A stretch of 64,000 nt of DNA from Pseudoxanthomonas sp. F37 (GCF_022965755.1 NZ_CP095187.1:1984001-2048000), one strand, 5' to 3'; shown: positions 34,864 through 46,689, counted from the stretch's first letter. The notes: generated by a model from the letters alone, not told the origin. Numbers and translations are program-made.

Positions 34864-37584
34864 TTACCAGTGGTAACCCACGCGGGCATACCAACGACGA
34901 CCCAGCAGGTCATACGTCATCGTGTCGGTATTGGCGTCGGTGTAGCTCTGGATGAACGGAGCTTTCTTGTCGTACAGGTTGTCGATGCCGAAGGAGACAT
35001 CAAATGCCTTGCTCGGTGCGTACTTGAGCTGGACATTGTGGTACGTCACGCTGGGGGCGTGGTCACCAATGTCGCCGGGGCTGGCATTGATGTCATCGGC
35101 CTTACCGATGTACTGCAGGCTGTAGGAACCTGACCATGCCTCCCGTTCCATCGTCAGCGAGGTCAGCGCACGCCAGTGAGTGAAGCTGCCCCGGCCGCCG
35201 GTGATCTTGCCGGCGTACTCGATCACCTCCGCACCCGGGAACGGACGCACGTCGTACTGGTCCAGGTACGACACATCCACGCTCAAAGTCGAATCAAACC
35301 CGGCGACCGCGAACTCGTACAAACCACCCAGATCGATGCCTCGAACACGTTCATTGGCGGCATTGACCGGCTGGGACGACAGGAAATCCACCTCGCCGGT
35401 GATCGGATTGCGAGTGAAGTTGTCGTTGCCGCAGAACGGATGCGCCAGGCCCGGGGTGTTGTAGCAGATAGACAACTTGGTCGAGCCGTCAATGCGCTGG
35501 ATCGCGTTGTCGATCTTGATGTTGAAGTAGTCCACCGTCAGCGTCAGCCCCGGCAAGAAGTTCGGGGTCCAGACCGCGCCCACAGTCAGGGATTTGGCAT
35601 CTTCCGGCTCCAGGTCGGGATTGCCGCCTGAAGTGGTGAGGATGGTGTTACCCGGCTGCATGTACCCGGCCGGCACGCCATAAGCCTGGCAGTTCTGTCG
35701 CACCACCGAGTCAGCCGGCAGGCTGCTCCAGCCGCTGCACGGGTCAGTGGTGGTGAGGTTGCCCTCTGCAACACCGCCGAATAGTTCGGGGATGTTGGGA
35801 ATGCGGAAGGCCGTGGCGTAGTTGGCGCGCACTTTCAGGGAAGGCACGATCTGCCAGTCCAGCCCCACCTTGTAGTTCACGTCCTCGCCGAACAGGTCGT
35901 AATCGGAGTACCGCACCGCTGCATTGAGCGTCAGGCTCTCGGCGATGACACTGTCCTGCAACAGCGGAACCGCGAACTCAGCGAAGGCTTCCTTGGCCGT
36001 GTACTCGCCAGCGATGGGATCTTGCTGATTGGTATTGGCGATGCCCAGCACCGTTAGCGGATCGGGATCGCGCCAGCCGCGCTCCTTGCGCACCTCGATA
36101 CCTGAAGCAAAACCGACCCAACCGGCTGGCATCTCAAACAGCTGGCCGCTGATGTTGGCGGTAAAGCTCTTCTGGTCATTGCCCCCATGGTCACGCGTAT
36201 TAAACAGAATGTAGTTGAGGACTTCCGGGGTGAGGTCGCCGTAGCCAAGATAGTCGCCACAGGGGATGGCCGCACCGGGCGTGTTGCTGCACAGCGCGGT
36301 GTTGAGCGTATCGTCCACGCGATCCAGATTGGCCACGTTGGTCGAACCATCCACACCGGTGTTGCGGCCCCAATTCAACGCAGCCGACCAGTCCCAGTTC
36401 ATGCCCAGCTGCCCTTCGATACCGGCCACCACGCGGAACGTGTTGGTTTCCTGGAAAAACTCACGCGCGCCTGCTTCTTCCAGTCGACGGCGTTGTAGGA
36501 GCAGATCCTGACCGGTGGGGTTGGTTGGATGATCGGCTGCGATGTTGATCGGGCGATAGACGCCCAGGCTACCGGGTGTCGCCAGCTGATCGGATTGGCG
36601 ATTGGTGAACATCAGCTCGGTAAAGACCCGCGTGGTCTCGTTCAGCGAGCTATCGCCGAACAGACTGAAGCTCAGGCGCTTGATCGGATTGACGGCGTTG
36701 AGATACGGATTGCCGTTGTAGTTGTGCTTGGCCGCCGAGTACGGCTCGTAGAAGTCGCCGTCTCCGTTGGGATCCTGGTTGAAGTTCACGCGCGAGCCAT
36801 CGGCCAGCAATGCCCGCCCGCCAATCGTCGCCGAACTTCCCACGCACTCCAGTCGTCCGTCGACCTCACCCAACCCACACGGTGCGCGGGAGGCCATGTT
36901 GACCGCGCCACTTTCGGAGTAGTTGATGCCCGCCATCAACGAGCCACGGTCAGAGCTCACACCCCAGGCGAAATCGAAAGACTTCTCCTCACCATCGCTT
37001 TCAAACGTTTGACCGTAACGCACGGCTGCTTCTGCGCCGTCGTAGCCCTTCTTGGTGATGATGTTCACCACACCCGCTACCGCATCGGCGCCGTAGATCG
37101 CCGAGGCGCCGTCCTTGAGTACTTCGATGCGCTCGATCAGCGCCACCGGAATGATGTTCAGGTCCACCGAGCTGTTCGCACCGGTGCCGCCATTGACCAC
37201 GCGACGGCCGTTGAGCAGTACCAACGTACGATTGATGCCCAACCCGCGCAGATTGACTTGCGTGGTGCCGTAACCATTCTCGGCCCAGTAGGCATTGCTC
37301 TGGCTGCCCGCAAAGCCTGCCGAGGCAGGCAGACGCTGCAACAGGGTTTCTACCGAGGTCGCACCGGAACGTTCGATGGCCTCTGCGTCGACCACGCTGA
37401 CCGGGCCGACGCCGGAAATCTGCAGGCGCTTGATATGGCTGCCGGTGACCTGGACCGTATCCAGGGTTCTGGCCGACTCGCTCGCGGCGGCCTGTTCAGT
37501 TTCTTGGGCCAGGGCCACGGTGGAAAAACCGGCACACAGAAGGGCGCCGACGGATACCGCCAAAGGATTGCGCTTGAAGTACAT
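34864..37584 (-). CDS. TonB-dependent outer-membrane receptor
   Basis: A 906-residue receptor. The ATG at 37584 follows a purine-rich GGGGAGAGAG; signal peptide MYFKRNPLAVSVGALLCAG ends near ALAQ. The TonB box region is LDTVQVTGSHIKR, then the plug (VSVVDAEAIERSGATSVETL, ALIERIEVLKDGASAIYGAD, AVAGVVNIITKKGYDG). The 22-strand barrel ends RRWYARVGYHW with the terminal aromatic. Of the Oar/large-plug type common in Xanthomonadaceae. Substrate unknown: its operon partners (CopL-like, PepSY reductase) point to a metal complex, its divergent neighbour hutC points to histidine or a histidine-metal complex. Confidence 0.9.
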   Translation of the reverse strand: MYFKRNPLAVSVGALLCAGFSTVALAQETEQAAASESARTLDTVQVTGSHIKRLQISGVGPVSVVDAEAIERSGATSVETLLQRLPASAGFAGSQSNAYWAENGYGTTQVNLRGLGINRTLVLLNGRRVVNGGTGANSSVDLNIIPVALIERIEVLKDGASAIYGADAVAGVVNIITKKGYDGAEAAVRYGQTFESDGEEKSFDFAWGVSSDRGSLMAGINYSESGAVNMASRAPCGLGEVDGRLECVGSSATIGGRALLADGSRVNFNQDPNGDGDFYEPYSAAKHNYNGNPYLNAVNPIKRLSFSLFGDSSLNETTRVFTELMFTNRQSDQLATPGSLGVYRPINIAADHPTNPTGQDLLLQRRRLEEAGAREFFQETNTFRVVAGIEGQLGMNWDWSAALNWGRNTGVDGSTNVANLDRVDDTLNTALCSNTPGAAIPCGDYLGYGDLTPEVLNYILFNTRDHGGNDQKSFTANISGQLFEMPAGWVGFASGIEVRKERGWRDPDPLTVLGIANTNQQDPIAGEYTAKEAFAEFAVPLLQDSVIAESLTLNAAVRYSDYDLFGEDVNYKVGLDWQIVPSLKVRANYATAFRIPNIPELFGGVAEGNLTTTDPCSGWSSLPADSVVRQNCQAYGVPAGYMQPGNTILTTSGGNPDLEPEDAKSLTVGAVWTPNFLPGLTLTVDYFNIKIDNAIQRIDGSTKLSICYNTPGLAHPFCGNDNFTRNPITGEVDFLSSQPVNAANERVRGIDLGGLYEFAVAGFDSTLSVDVSYLDQYDVRPFPGAEVIEYAGKITGGRGSFTHWRALTSLTMEREAWSGSYSLQYIGKADDINASPGDIGDHAPSVTYHNVQLKYAPSKAFDVSFGIDNLYDKKAPFIQSYTDANTDTMTYDLLGRRWYARVGYHW

Positions 37585-37701
37585 GGGTTCTCTCTCCCCC
37601 GAAGGGCAATGCATGCGTATGACCCTGGTGCCCCAGACGTGGGGGCCTATGCGACATCAGGGCGTGCGTAGACGTCGCCAGTCAATGGCGACTAAGCAGC
37701 A

Positions 37702-38133
37702 TTAGCCGATGGGAGGTCGGAACAGCCGGGACACCTGTCGTCGCAGCGGCGGCAGATCAGGCGTAGGCAAGTGGGTGCTATTGAGCGCGTGCTGGGCGGC
37801 AAAGATGACCGGTACGCGACCAGCAAAGAACGTCAGGACACAACTGCAATCGCACGAGGTGGTACTACAGTCACAACGGTGATCGCTTTGATCACCCTGG
37901 CCGGCCTGCTTGCCGCCGAAATTTTTGTTGCAATCGTTACTAATCTTGACGCGTTCGTTGCTGCGTACGCCCTCCCCGGCCCGCACGCCGTGGACGGTGT
38001 GGGAGCCGGCCACGCTGCCAGGTGGGGGAATGTGCCGCACGGCCATGCGCGTGGTGGCCTGCGCGCTCAGGGTCCCATCCGCGCAGAGCACGAGGATCAA
38101 GAACATACGCAGGAGCACGCGGAGCGACGGCAT
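37702..38133 (-). CDS. CopL-like exported Cys-rich protein
   Basis: A 143-residue protein: signal peptide (LLRMFLILVLCADGTLSAQA), then a polar region, a cysteine cluster (CDCSTTSCDCSCV) and the C-terminal RLFRPPIG. The CopL protein of the copper operon at 51279 has the same plan (LLLRLFLIAMLALNG, CCKSSACRCACVHAC, HLIRPPIG), so the two are homologous. CopL proteins are small metal-binding factors needed for expression of Xanthomonas copper operons. Here it leads a leftward operon with the TonB receptor and PepSY genes. Start 38133 (MPSLRV) or 38106. Confidence 0.75.
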   Translation of the reverse strand: MPSLRVLLRMFLILVLCADGTLSAQATTRMAVRHIPPPGSVAGSHTVHGVRAGEGVRSNERVKISNDCNKNFGGKQAGQGDQSDHRCDCSTTSCDCSCVLTFFAGRVPVIFAAQHALNSTHLPTPDLPPLRRQVSRLFRPPIG

Positions 38134-38154
38134 AAGCGTGTGGCGGTCCAGACA

Positions 38155-38170
38155 GGTTGTCTATACCACA
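38155..38170. promoter_or_regulatory. candidate HutC operator 1
   Basis: GGTTGTCTATACCACA: an imperfect dyad GTnGTnTAnACnAC, resembling HutC sites (TGTATATACA-like cores). It lies 22 bases upstream of the leftward CopL-like gene start, in the region shared with hutC. Confidence 0.45.
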
Positions 38171-38236
38171 GCAATAGCACGGGGAAATTCTTAGTGTCAA
38201 CAACTTGTGCAGCACAGCATCGAAAGTGGTTGGATT

Positions 38237-38252
38237 GGTTGTATAGACATGT
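38237..38252. promoter_or_regulatory. candidate HutC operator 2
   Basis: GGTTGTATAGACATGT shares GGTTGT and the alternating TATA/GAC core with operator 1 and contains a dyad TTGTnTAnACA. It ends 12 bases before the hutC ATG, a position suited to autorepression. Confidence 0.5.
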
Positions 38253-38264
38253 AATGCTCGGGCC

Positions 38265-38990
38265 ATGGACGAACCCAAGCCGCACTATCAGAAGCTCAAG
38301 CATTACATCCTGCGTCACATCACCAATGGCGACTGGCCTGCGCGCAGTCGCGTACCCAGTGAGAACGAGCTAACTGCCAAATTTGGCTTGTCGCGCATGA
38401 CGGTGAACCGGGCGCTGCGCGAGCTGACCGATGCGGGCGTGTTGAGCCGAGTGCAAGGCGTCGGGACGTTTGTGGCCGGCCCCAAAGCCGAATCGGCGAT
38501 GTTCGAGGTGCGCAATATCCGTGAGGAGATCCAGTCGCGCGGGCAAACGCATTCAGTGCAGGTGCTGATCTGCGAAACCGTCGAAGCGCGCTCCACCGTG
38601 ACAACGCAGTTCGGCCTGGCCAGTGGTTCTGAACTGTTCCATAGCCGGCTTCTTCACCACAGCGATGACAAGCCAGTGCAGTTGGAGGACCGGTTCGTGC
38701 ATCCCAGTGTGGCGCCGGACTATCTTGACATCGACTTCCATACCGAGATCCCGCATCAGTACTTGATGCGTGTTGCGCCGTTAGAGCGCGCCGAACACGT
38801 GATCGAAGCCGAGACCGCCAGCAAGCGTCTGGCGGCGCAACTGAAGATCAACGAGGGTGATCCTCTGCTCGTGCTCACCCGCCGCACATGGTCCCGCGGC
38901 CAAGTTGCCAGCTTCGTGCGATTGATCCACCCGGCATCCCGCTATCGCTTTGTGGGCACCTTTCAGGTGGGCGCCCCCCTGACTCCTTGA
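38265..38990 (+). CDS. hutC: histidine utilization repressor HutC (GntR/HutC family)
   Basis: A 241-residue regulator. The N-terminal winged helix-turn-helix ([48 protein letters not shown]) is joined to a UTRA ligand domain ([40 protein letters not shown]). HutC binds urocanate, which releases it from hut operators. It lies seven bases before hutU, and two candidate operators are upstream; one is nearer to the divergent CopL-like/TonB-receptor operon. Confidence 0.93.
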   Translation: MDEPKPHYQKLKHYILRHITNGDWPARSRVPSENELTAKFGLSRMTVNRALRELTDAGVLSRVQGVGTFVAGPKAESAMFEVRNIREEIQSRGQTHSVQVLICETVEARSTVTTQFGLASGSELFHSRLLHHSDDKPVQLEDRFVHPSVAPDYLDIDFHTEIPHQYLMRVAPLERAEHVIEAETASKRLAAQLKINEGDPLLVLTRRTWSRGQVASFVRLIHPASRYRFVGTFQVGAPLTP

Positions 38991-38997
38991 GGACTTG

Positions 38998-40689
38998 ATG
39001 GACACCTTGGAACGCTCTGCTCTCATGCCGCGCACCATTCGCGCACCGATCGGCACCCAACTGCATTGCAAGAGTTGGTTGACCGAAGCGGCCTTCCGCA
39101 TGATCCAGAATAACTTGGATCCGGATGTGGCCGAGCGCCCGGAAGATCTGGTGGTCTATGGCGGCATCGGCCGCGCCGCGCGCGACTGGAAAAGCTTCGA
39201 CCGCATCCTGGCCACACTGCAGTCGCTGGAGGACGATGAGTCCTTGCTGGTTCAGTCCGGCAAACCCGTTGGCGTATTTCGCACGCATCCGGATGCGCCC
39301 CGCGTACTGATCGCCAATTCCAATCTGGTGCCGCATTGGGCCACATGGGAACACTTCAACGAGCTCGATAAGAAGGGCTTGATGATGTACGGCCAGATGA
39401 CGGCGGGCAGCTGGATCTATATCGGTAGCCAAGGCATTGTCCAAGGCACGTATGAGACCTTCGTCGAACTGGGACGTCAGTACTACGGTGGCGACTGGAC
39501 CGGCAAGTGGATCCTCACTGCGGGTCTGGGCGGCATGGGTGGGGCGCAAGCCCTGGCTGCCACGTTGGCCGGGGCTAGCAGTATCGTCATCGAATGCCAG
39601 GAGTCACGCATCGACTTCCGCATCCGCACCCGGTATGTCGATTACAAGGCCTACTCCATCGATGAGGCGCTGCAGATCATCGAGCGTAGTCCCACACCGG
39701 TTTCGGTGGGCTTGCTGGGCAATGCCGCCGATCTGTTGCCCCAGTTCGTCGACCGAGCGCGCAGTGGCGGTTCTCGCCCCCACGCGGTGACCGATCAGAC
39801 CTCGGCGCACGATTTGATCAACGGCTATCTGCCTGCTGGGTGGACCGTGCCTGAGTGGGAGCAGGCCAGAGCCGGGAGCGATAGCCAGCGACAAGCACTC
39901 AGCCAAGCCGCCGCTGCCTCCTGCGCTACGCACGTACGCGCGATGCTTGATTTCCACGCCATGGGGGTGCCCACGATCGACTATGGGAACAACATCCGAC
40001 AGGTCGCCCTGGATCAGGGCGTGGACAACGCGTTCGCCTTCCCCGGCTTTGTCCCAGCCTGCATTCGACCGTTGTTCTGCCGTGGCATGGGCCCCTTCCG
40101 CTGGGTGGCGCTCAGTGGTGATCCGGAGGACATCTACAAGACCGATGCCAAGGTCAAAGAACTGTTTCCCGATAACGTGCATCTGCACCAGTGGTTGGAT
40201 CAGGCGCGCGAGCGCATCGCGTTCCAGGGCCTGCCGGCACGCATCTGCTGGCTGGGCCTGGGCGAGCGCCAAAAAGCCGCTCTCGCATTCAATGAGATGG
40301 TGCGTACCGGCGAGCTTAAAGCGCCCATCGTGATCGGGCGCGATCATCTGGACTGCGGCTCGGTCGCCAGCCCCAACCGCGAAACCGAAGCCATGCGCGA
40401 TGGGTCTGATGCGGTGTCGGATTGGCCATTGCTCAACGCGATGCTGGCCACCAGCGGCGGTGCCACCTGGGTAAGTCTGCATCACGGCGGTGGTGTGGGC
40501 ATGGGCTTTTCGCAACATTCGGGGGTGGTCATCGTCTGCGATGGCACCGAGCAGGCGGATCGTCGGCTGGCACGCGTGCTGTGGAATGATCCGGCCACCG
40601 GTGTGATGCGTCATGCCGATGCCGGGTACGAGTTGGCATTGGCGTGTGCTCGCGAGCACGCGTTGAACCTGCCGGCCATCCTGGAGTAA
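38998..40689 (+). CDS. hutU: urocanate hydratase HutU
   Basis: A 563-residue cytoplasmic enzyme converting urocanate to imidazolonepropionate using tightly bound NAD+. The whole length matches the family: [50 protein letters not shown] (NAD site), [18 protein letters not shown], and [18 protein letters not shown] near the end. ATG 38998 with GAGG upstream; TTG at 38995 is the only alternative. Second gene of the hut operon. Its product needs HutI, which is absent here. Confidence 0.95.
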   Translation: MDTLERSALMPRTIRAPIGTQLHCKSWLTEAAFRMIQNNLDPDVAERPEDLVVYGGIGRAARDWKSFDRILATLQSLEDDESLLVQSGKPVGVFRTHPDAPRVLIANSNLVPHWATWEHFNELDKKGLMMYGQMTAGSWIYIGSQGIVQGTYETFVELGRQYYGGDWTGKWILTAGLGGMGGAQALAATLAGASSIVIECQESRIDFRIRTRYVDYKAYSIDEALQIIERSPTPVSVGLLGNAADLLPQFVDRARSGGSRPHAVTDQTSAHDLINGYLPAGWTVPEWEQARAGSDSQRQALSQAAAASCATHVRAMLDFHAMGVPTIDYGNNIRQVALDQGVDNAFAFPGFVPACIRPLFCRGMGPFRWVALSGDPEDIYKTDAKVKELFPDNVHLHQWLDQARERIAFQGLPARICWLGLGERQKAALAFNEMVRTGELKAPIVIGRDHLDCGSVASPNRETEAMRDGSDAVSDWPLLNAMLATSGGATWVSLHHGGGVGMGFSQHSGVVIVCDGTEQADRRLARVLWNDPATGVMRHADAGYELALACAREHALNLPAILE

Positions 40690-40694
40690 GCCAC

Positions 40695-42224
40695 ATGTTG
40701 ACCCTGGTACCTGGCCAACTGACATTGGCCCAGCTGAGGCGCATCGCCAAACGTGCTGAGCCCATCGCGCTGGATGCGACCTGCTGGGATGTCGTGCGTG
40801 CCTCTTCGCACACCGTCCAAGCCATCGTGGCGGCGGGCGAACCGGCCTATGGCATCAATACAGGCTTTGGCAAGCTGGCAAAAGTGCACATCCCCCGCGA
40901 GCAACTGGAACAGTTGCAGACCAACCTGGTCCGTTCACATGCCGTGGGCATGGGCACACTGCTGGATGATGCGTGTGTGCGCGTGATCTTCGCCACCAAG
41001 ATCGCCTCCCTGGCGCGAGGCTACTCCGGCGTCCGCGAGGAAACGCTCACCACCTTGATCGCGATTTACAACGCCAACATTTGGCCGTGTATCCCCGCTC
41101 AAGGTTCTGTGGGCGCGTCGGGGGATCTGGCGCCATTGGCTCATCTGACGCTGGCCGCGATGGGCGAAGGTCAGGTTCGCGTCGATGGGCAACTGATGCA
41201 TGCCGGCCAGGCGTTGGAGCGAGCAGGTATTGCGCCCATTCGGCTTGCGGCCAAGGAAGGGTTGGCGCTGCTCAACGGCACCCAGGTCTCCACCGGCATC
41301 GCGCTGATGGCGCTGTTTGCCGCCGAACAGGTATACGCTGCCGCTGTGTTGGCTGGCGCGATGAGCGTGGACGCTGCCTGCGGTTCGGATGCGCCCTTCG
41401 ATGCGAGGATCCACGCCGTGCGTGGCCAACCGGGCCAGATCGCTGTGGCTGCGCACTACCAGCGATTGCTGGCTGGCAGCGCCATCCGCCAGTCGCATCT
41501 GCACGATGACACCCGCGTGCAGGATCCCTACAGCTTGCGGTGCCAGCCGCAGGTGATGGGTGCGGTGCGCGATGTGATGCAGCACGCTGCTCATGTGCTG
41601 CTGACCGAGGCCAACGCCGTCTCAGACAATCCGTTGGTGTTCACCGATACCGGCGAGGTGATTTCAGGCGGCAACTTCCACGCCGAGCCGGTGGCCTTCG
41701 CCGCCGATCAATTGACCATGGCGGTGTCCGAGATCGGCGCCTTGTCCGAGCGACGCATTGCCTTGCTGATTGATTCCACGCTCTCTGGGCTACCCGCCTT
41801 CCTGGTAGCCAACCCCGGCGTCAACTCCGGTTTCATGATCGCGCATGTGACTGCGGCAGCCCTGGCAAGTGAGAACAAAACACTCTCTCACCCTGCCAGT
41901 GTCGACTCCCTACCCACCTCGGCCAACCAGGAAGATCACGTCAGCATGGCCACCTTCGCCGCACGCAAGTCACGCGATGTGACCGACAACGTGCGACGCA
42001 TCGTGGCCATTGAACTACTCGCGGCCTGCCAGGGCGTAGAGTTCCGGCGGCCACTGCAGTCTTCCCAAGCACTGGAGGCGGTACATGCGCAAGTTCGCGC
42101 GCTCGTGCCCCGCTACGATGAAGACCGCTACTTGGCCCCGGAGATGCACGCCATCGAGACGTTCATCGAACACGATGGCCTGAAGCCGTTCCTGGATTGG
42201 CCCCTGCAGGATCTGCGCGCGTGA
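40695..42224 (+). CDS. hutH: histidine ammonia-lyase HutH
   Basis: A 509-residue enzyme deaminating L-histidine to urocanate. The autocatalytic MIO prosthetic group forms from Ala141-Ser142-Gly143 in GSVGASGDLAPLAH. Other family motifs are YGINTGFGKLA, the Tyr loop, and ENKTLSHPASVDSLPTSANQ with EDHVSM. Normal length for the family. Begins five bases after hutU and overlaps hutG by a GTGA junction, so the operon is tightly coupled. Confidence 0.95.
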   Translation: MLTLVPGQLTLAQLRRIAKRAEPIALDATCWDVVRASSHTVQAIVAAGEPAYGINTGFGKLAKVHIPREQLEQLQTNLVRSHAVGMGTLLDDACVRVIFATKIASLARGYSGVREETLTTLIAIYNANIWPCIPAQGSVGASGDLAPLAHLTLAAMGEGQVRVDGQLMHAGQALERAGIAPIRLAAKEGLALLNGTQVSTGIALMALFAAEQVYAAAVLAGAMSVDAACGSDAPFDARIHAVRGQPGQIAVAAHYQRLLAGSAIRQSHLHDDTRVQDPYSLRCQPQVMGAVRDVMQHAAHVLLTEANAVSDNPLVFTDTGEVISGGNFHAEPVAFAADQLTMAVSEIGALSERRIALLIDSTLSGLPAFLVANPGVNSGFMIAHVTAAALASENKTLSHPASVDSLPTSANQEDHVSMATFAARKSRDVTDNVRRIVAIELLAACQGVEFRRPLQSSQALEAVHAQVRALVPRYDEDRYLAPEMHAIETFIEHDGLKPFLDWPLQDLRA

Positions 42225-43177
42225 ATTCGGTTTGGCAGGGATGCGTGGACATGCCGGCGGCCGCTGATACCCGGCGCTGGCATCAGGAGGTGAGGCTGGA
42301 TCCAGCGCTTGGCCCGGCCGGCATCGCCCTGCTCGGGTTTGCCTGTGATGAAGGTATCCGACGCAACGCAGGACGTACCGGAGCGGCACAGGGTCCGGAT
42401 GCGCTGCGCAAGGCCATGTCCAACCTGCCGGTGCGCCACGCGGGCCCGCTCTACGATGCGGGCGATATCCGGTGTGTGGATCAGAAGCTTGAGTCGGCCC
42501 AAGCCTTGTATTCCCAGCGGGCCCAGCAATTGCTGGACCAGGGGCATTGGGTGGTGGGGTTGGGTGGTGGTCACGAGATCGGTTACGCCAGCTACGCGGC
42601 GCTTCGAGCCCATCTGGGTGCCTCACAGGCGCGGATCGGCATCTTCAACTTCGATGCGCACTTTGACCTGCGTAACCAGGGCTACGCGAGCTCGGGCACG
42701 CCATTCTTGCAAGCGCTGGAGCATGCCCGCAGTAGCGGCTACCCGCTGCACTACCACTGCATTGGCATCAGCCGCTCGAGTAATACGCCTTCCCTGTTCG
42801 CTACGGCCGAGCGCGAAGGCACCCGCTACATCACCGATGACGCGTTGTGCGCTTGGAACTGGCACACACAAGCCGACCTGTTGGTGCGGTGGTGTGAAGC
42901 GGTGGATGTCATCTATCTGACCCTATGCCTGGACGTGCTACCGCAATCGATCGCGCCCGGGGTCAGTGCGCCCAACCCCCGCGGTATCAGCTTGGAAGTT
43001 GTCGAGTGTCTGCTGGATCTGGTGGTGGCCTCGGGCAAGGTTCGGCTAATGGATGTGGCCGAGCTGTGCCCGCCCCTGGATCCGGATCAGGCAACCGCGC
43101 GTGTGGCCGCGCGGCTCATCCACCGTGTCATAGACGCTCAGACCCGGCCAGGCCAGAAGACCTCTGTGCCGGCATAG
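42221..43177 (+). CDS. hutG: formimidoylglutamase HutG (arginase family)
   Basis: A 318-residue ureohydrolase that would hydrolyse N-formimidoyl-L-glutamate to glutamate and formamide. The GTG at 42221 overlaps the hutH stop; ATG at 42251 is an alternative. Mn-binding motifs are GGGHEIGYAS and FNFDAHFD. The third motif, normally S/T-x-D-x-D, reads LTLCLDVLP, so the first Asp is a Cys (codon TGC), while the second Asp and the downstream APGVSAPNPRG are normal. Either this is a tolerated subgroup variant or activity is impaired. Ends two bases from the converging DUF305 gene. Confidence 0.9.
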   Translation: MNSVWQGCVDMPAAADTRRWHQEVRLDPALGPAGIALLGFACDEGIRRNAGRTGAAQGPDALRKAMSNLPVRHAGPLYDAGDIRCVDQKLESAQALYSQRAQQLLDQGHWVVGLGGGHEIGYASYAALRAHLGASQARIGIFNFDAHFDLRNQGYASSGTPFLQALEHARSSGYPLHYHCIGISRSSNTPSLFATAEREGTRYITDDALCAWNWHTQADLLVRWCEAVDVIYLTLCLDVLPQSIAPGVSAPNPRGISLEVVECLLDLVVASGKVRLMDVAELCPPLDPDQATARVAARLIHRVIDAQTRPGQKTSVPA

Positions 43178-43179
43178 CG

Positions 43180-43821
43180 CTAGCGGGAACGCTCGGACAG
43201 TAATTGTTTCATCTGGGCTATTTCCTGCGTCTGTGAGGCGATGATGTCCTGGCAGAGCTTGGTCAGCTCGGGATCCTGCAGACGGTTCTCCTCGCACATC
43301 AGGATGGCGCCGGCATGATGGGGGATCATCGAGCGGATGAATTGCCGATCCGTGACAGCGGCTTGGGTGCGAATGCCCCACCAGCAGAAGAGCATGAAGG
43401 CCACCGTCAAGCCGGCAAGAACCAGGTTGCGTCGACGGTCCGGGTACATGCTGGACATGAGCCATAGCTCGATCAGCAGCATGGGCGCAGCCATCAGGCC
43501 CGCCATATAGAACTGATTGATGTTGTTATAGACGTTAGCCCACTGGTCCACCATGGCGTACATGAGCGCGTACATGGCGACAAAGGACAGGGCCATCATC
43601 AACAACAGTCGGCCATAGTGGCCCTGATGGCCCTGATGGCCCTGATGGCCCTGATGGCCCTGATGGCCCTGATGGCCCTGATGGCCCTGATGGCCCTGAT
43701 GGCCCTGATGGCCCTGATGGCCCTGATGTGCCTGATTGGCAGATCCGTGCGAGGCATGCTGCCCCGCAGTTGGCGAGGGTCGTGCGTTGGCGCTTTCGTG
43801 CGTATCGTGCGAAGAGGACAT
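43180..43821 (-). CDS. DUF305 membrane protein with Gly-His-Gln tandem repeats
   Basis: A 213-residue protein. The hydrophilic N terminus (start 43821, MSSSHDTH) contains 11 perfect Gly-His-Gln triplets flanked by AHQ and GHY, encoded by a 9-bp tandem repeat. Three helices follow (LLLMMALSFVAMYALMYAMV, FYMAGLMAAPMLLIELWLM, LVLAGLTVAFMLFCWWGI), then a DUF305 domain with the ferritin-like metal motif MIPHHAGAILMCEE. DUF305 proteins are frequent in copper and mercury clusters. The His-rich repeats could bind Cu or Ni. Last gene of the copper operon, 70 bases after the EF-hand gene. Confidence 0.85.
   Translation of the reverse strand: MSSSHDTHESANARPSPTAGQHASHGSANQAHQGHQGHQGHQGHQGHQGHQGHQGHQGHQGHQGHQGHYGRLLLMMALSFVAMYALMYAMVDQWANVYNNINQFYMAGLMAAPMLLIELWLMSSMYPDRRRNLVLAGLTVAFMLFCWWGIRTQAAVTDRQFIRSMIPHHAGAILMCEENRLQDPELTKLCQDIIASQTQEIAQMKQLLSERSR
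43620..43728 (-). repeat. 9-bp tandem repeat, about 12 copies
   Basis: The unit GGCCCTGAT recurs without error (12 copies of CCCTGAT at 9-base steps from 43622 to 43727). It is in frame in the DUF305 gene and encodes Gly-His-Gln. Being a multiple of three, copy-number change would lengthen or shorten the His-rich segment without frameshift. There are no spacers, so this is not a CRISPR array. Confidence 0.95.
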
Positions 43822-43890
43822 AGCGATCTCCGTGGGAATGGCGCAGCGGCCGAACCCGGGGACCGTTGGCACGGCCCCCGGTCACACCAT

Positions 43891-44202
43891 TTACATGCCC
43901 CTGCCGGCAGCAAATTCCTGCGAGCTCAGCTTGCCGTCCTTGTTGGTGTCGAGCATGCCGAAGTGCGCTGCCAGCTTGTGCTTGGCCAGCTCTTCCTTGG
44001 ACAGGGCACCGTTCTTGTTGACGTCCAGCTTGGTGAAGTCGGCATCGGCGGCCGGCTTGTGTTGGCCGTGCTCCTGCTTCTTGTGATCCATCGGCTTGTG
44101 CTGGCCATGGTCGGTGGTGGGCGTGGTGGCCTGGCCACCGGCAAAGGCGGCACCGGCCACCAGGAACAGGGACATCATCGAGAGGGAGGCATAACGCTTC
44201 AT
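43891..44202 (-). CDS. EF-hand periplasmic protein with His-rich linker
   Basis: A 103-residue exported protein (ATG 44202 with AAGGAG upstream; signal peptide SLSMMSLFLVAGAAFA). The linker TDHGQHKPMDHKKQEHGQHK is rich in His and Met and suited to metal binding. Two EF-hand loops follow: DVNKNGALSKEE and DTNKDGKLSSQE, both with intact calcium-ligand positions. Such proteins appear at the ends of copper operons in Xanthomonadaceae; their role is unknown. Lies 28 bases downstream of copF. Confidence 0.85.
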   Translation of the reverse strand: MKRYASLSMMSLFLVAGAAFAGGQATTPTTDHGQHKPMDHKKQEHGQHKPAADADFTKLDVNKNGALSKEELAKHKLAAHFGMLDTNKDGKLSSQEFAAGRGM

Positions 44203-44230
44203 TGCAGTACTCCTTGAGGGATGTGAGCCA

Positions 44231-46651
<2,421 letters not shown>

Positions 46652-46689
46652 GGATCGGTCTCGGTTGAGAACAAGGATCGCGGCAAGAC

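Noticed and set aside
36529-37671. 380-codon rightward frame opposite the TonB receptor
   Set aside because: Antisense shadow of the receptor plug domain; no recognisable domain and no ribosome-binding site.
43620-43728. Possible CRISPR array
   Set aside because: Units of 9 bp are directly adjacent with no spacers, and there are no cas genes.
43618-44217. Met-Ala-Leu and Ala-Ile-Arg repeat proteins in other frames of the 9-bp repeat
   Set aside because: Only the leftward Gly-His-Gln frame continues into a conserved domain (DUF305); the others arise from the repeat itself.
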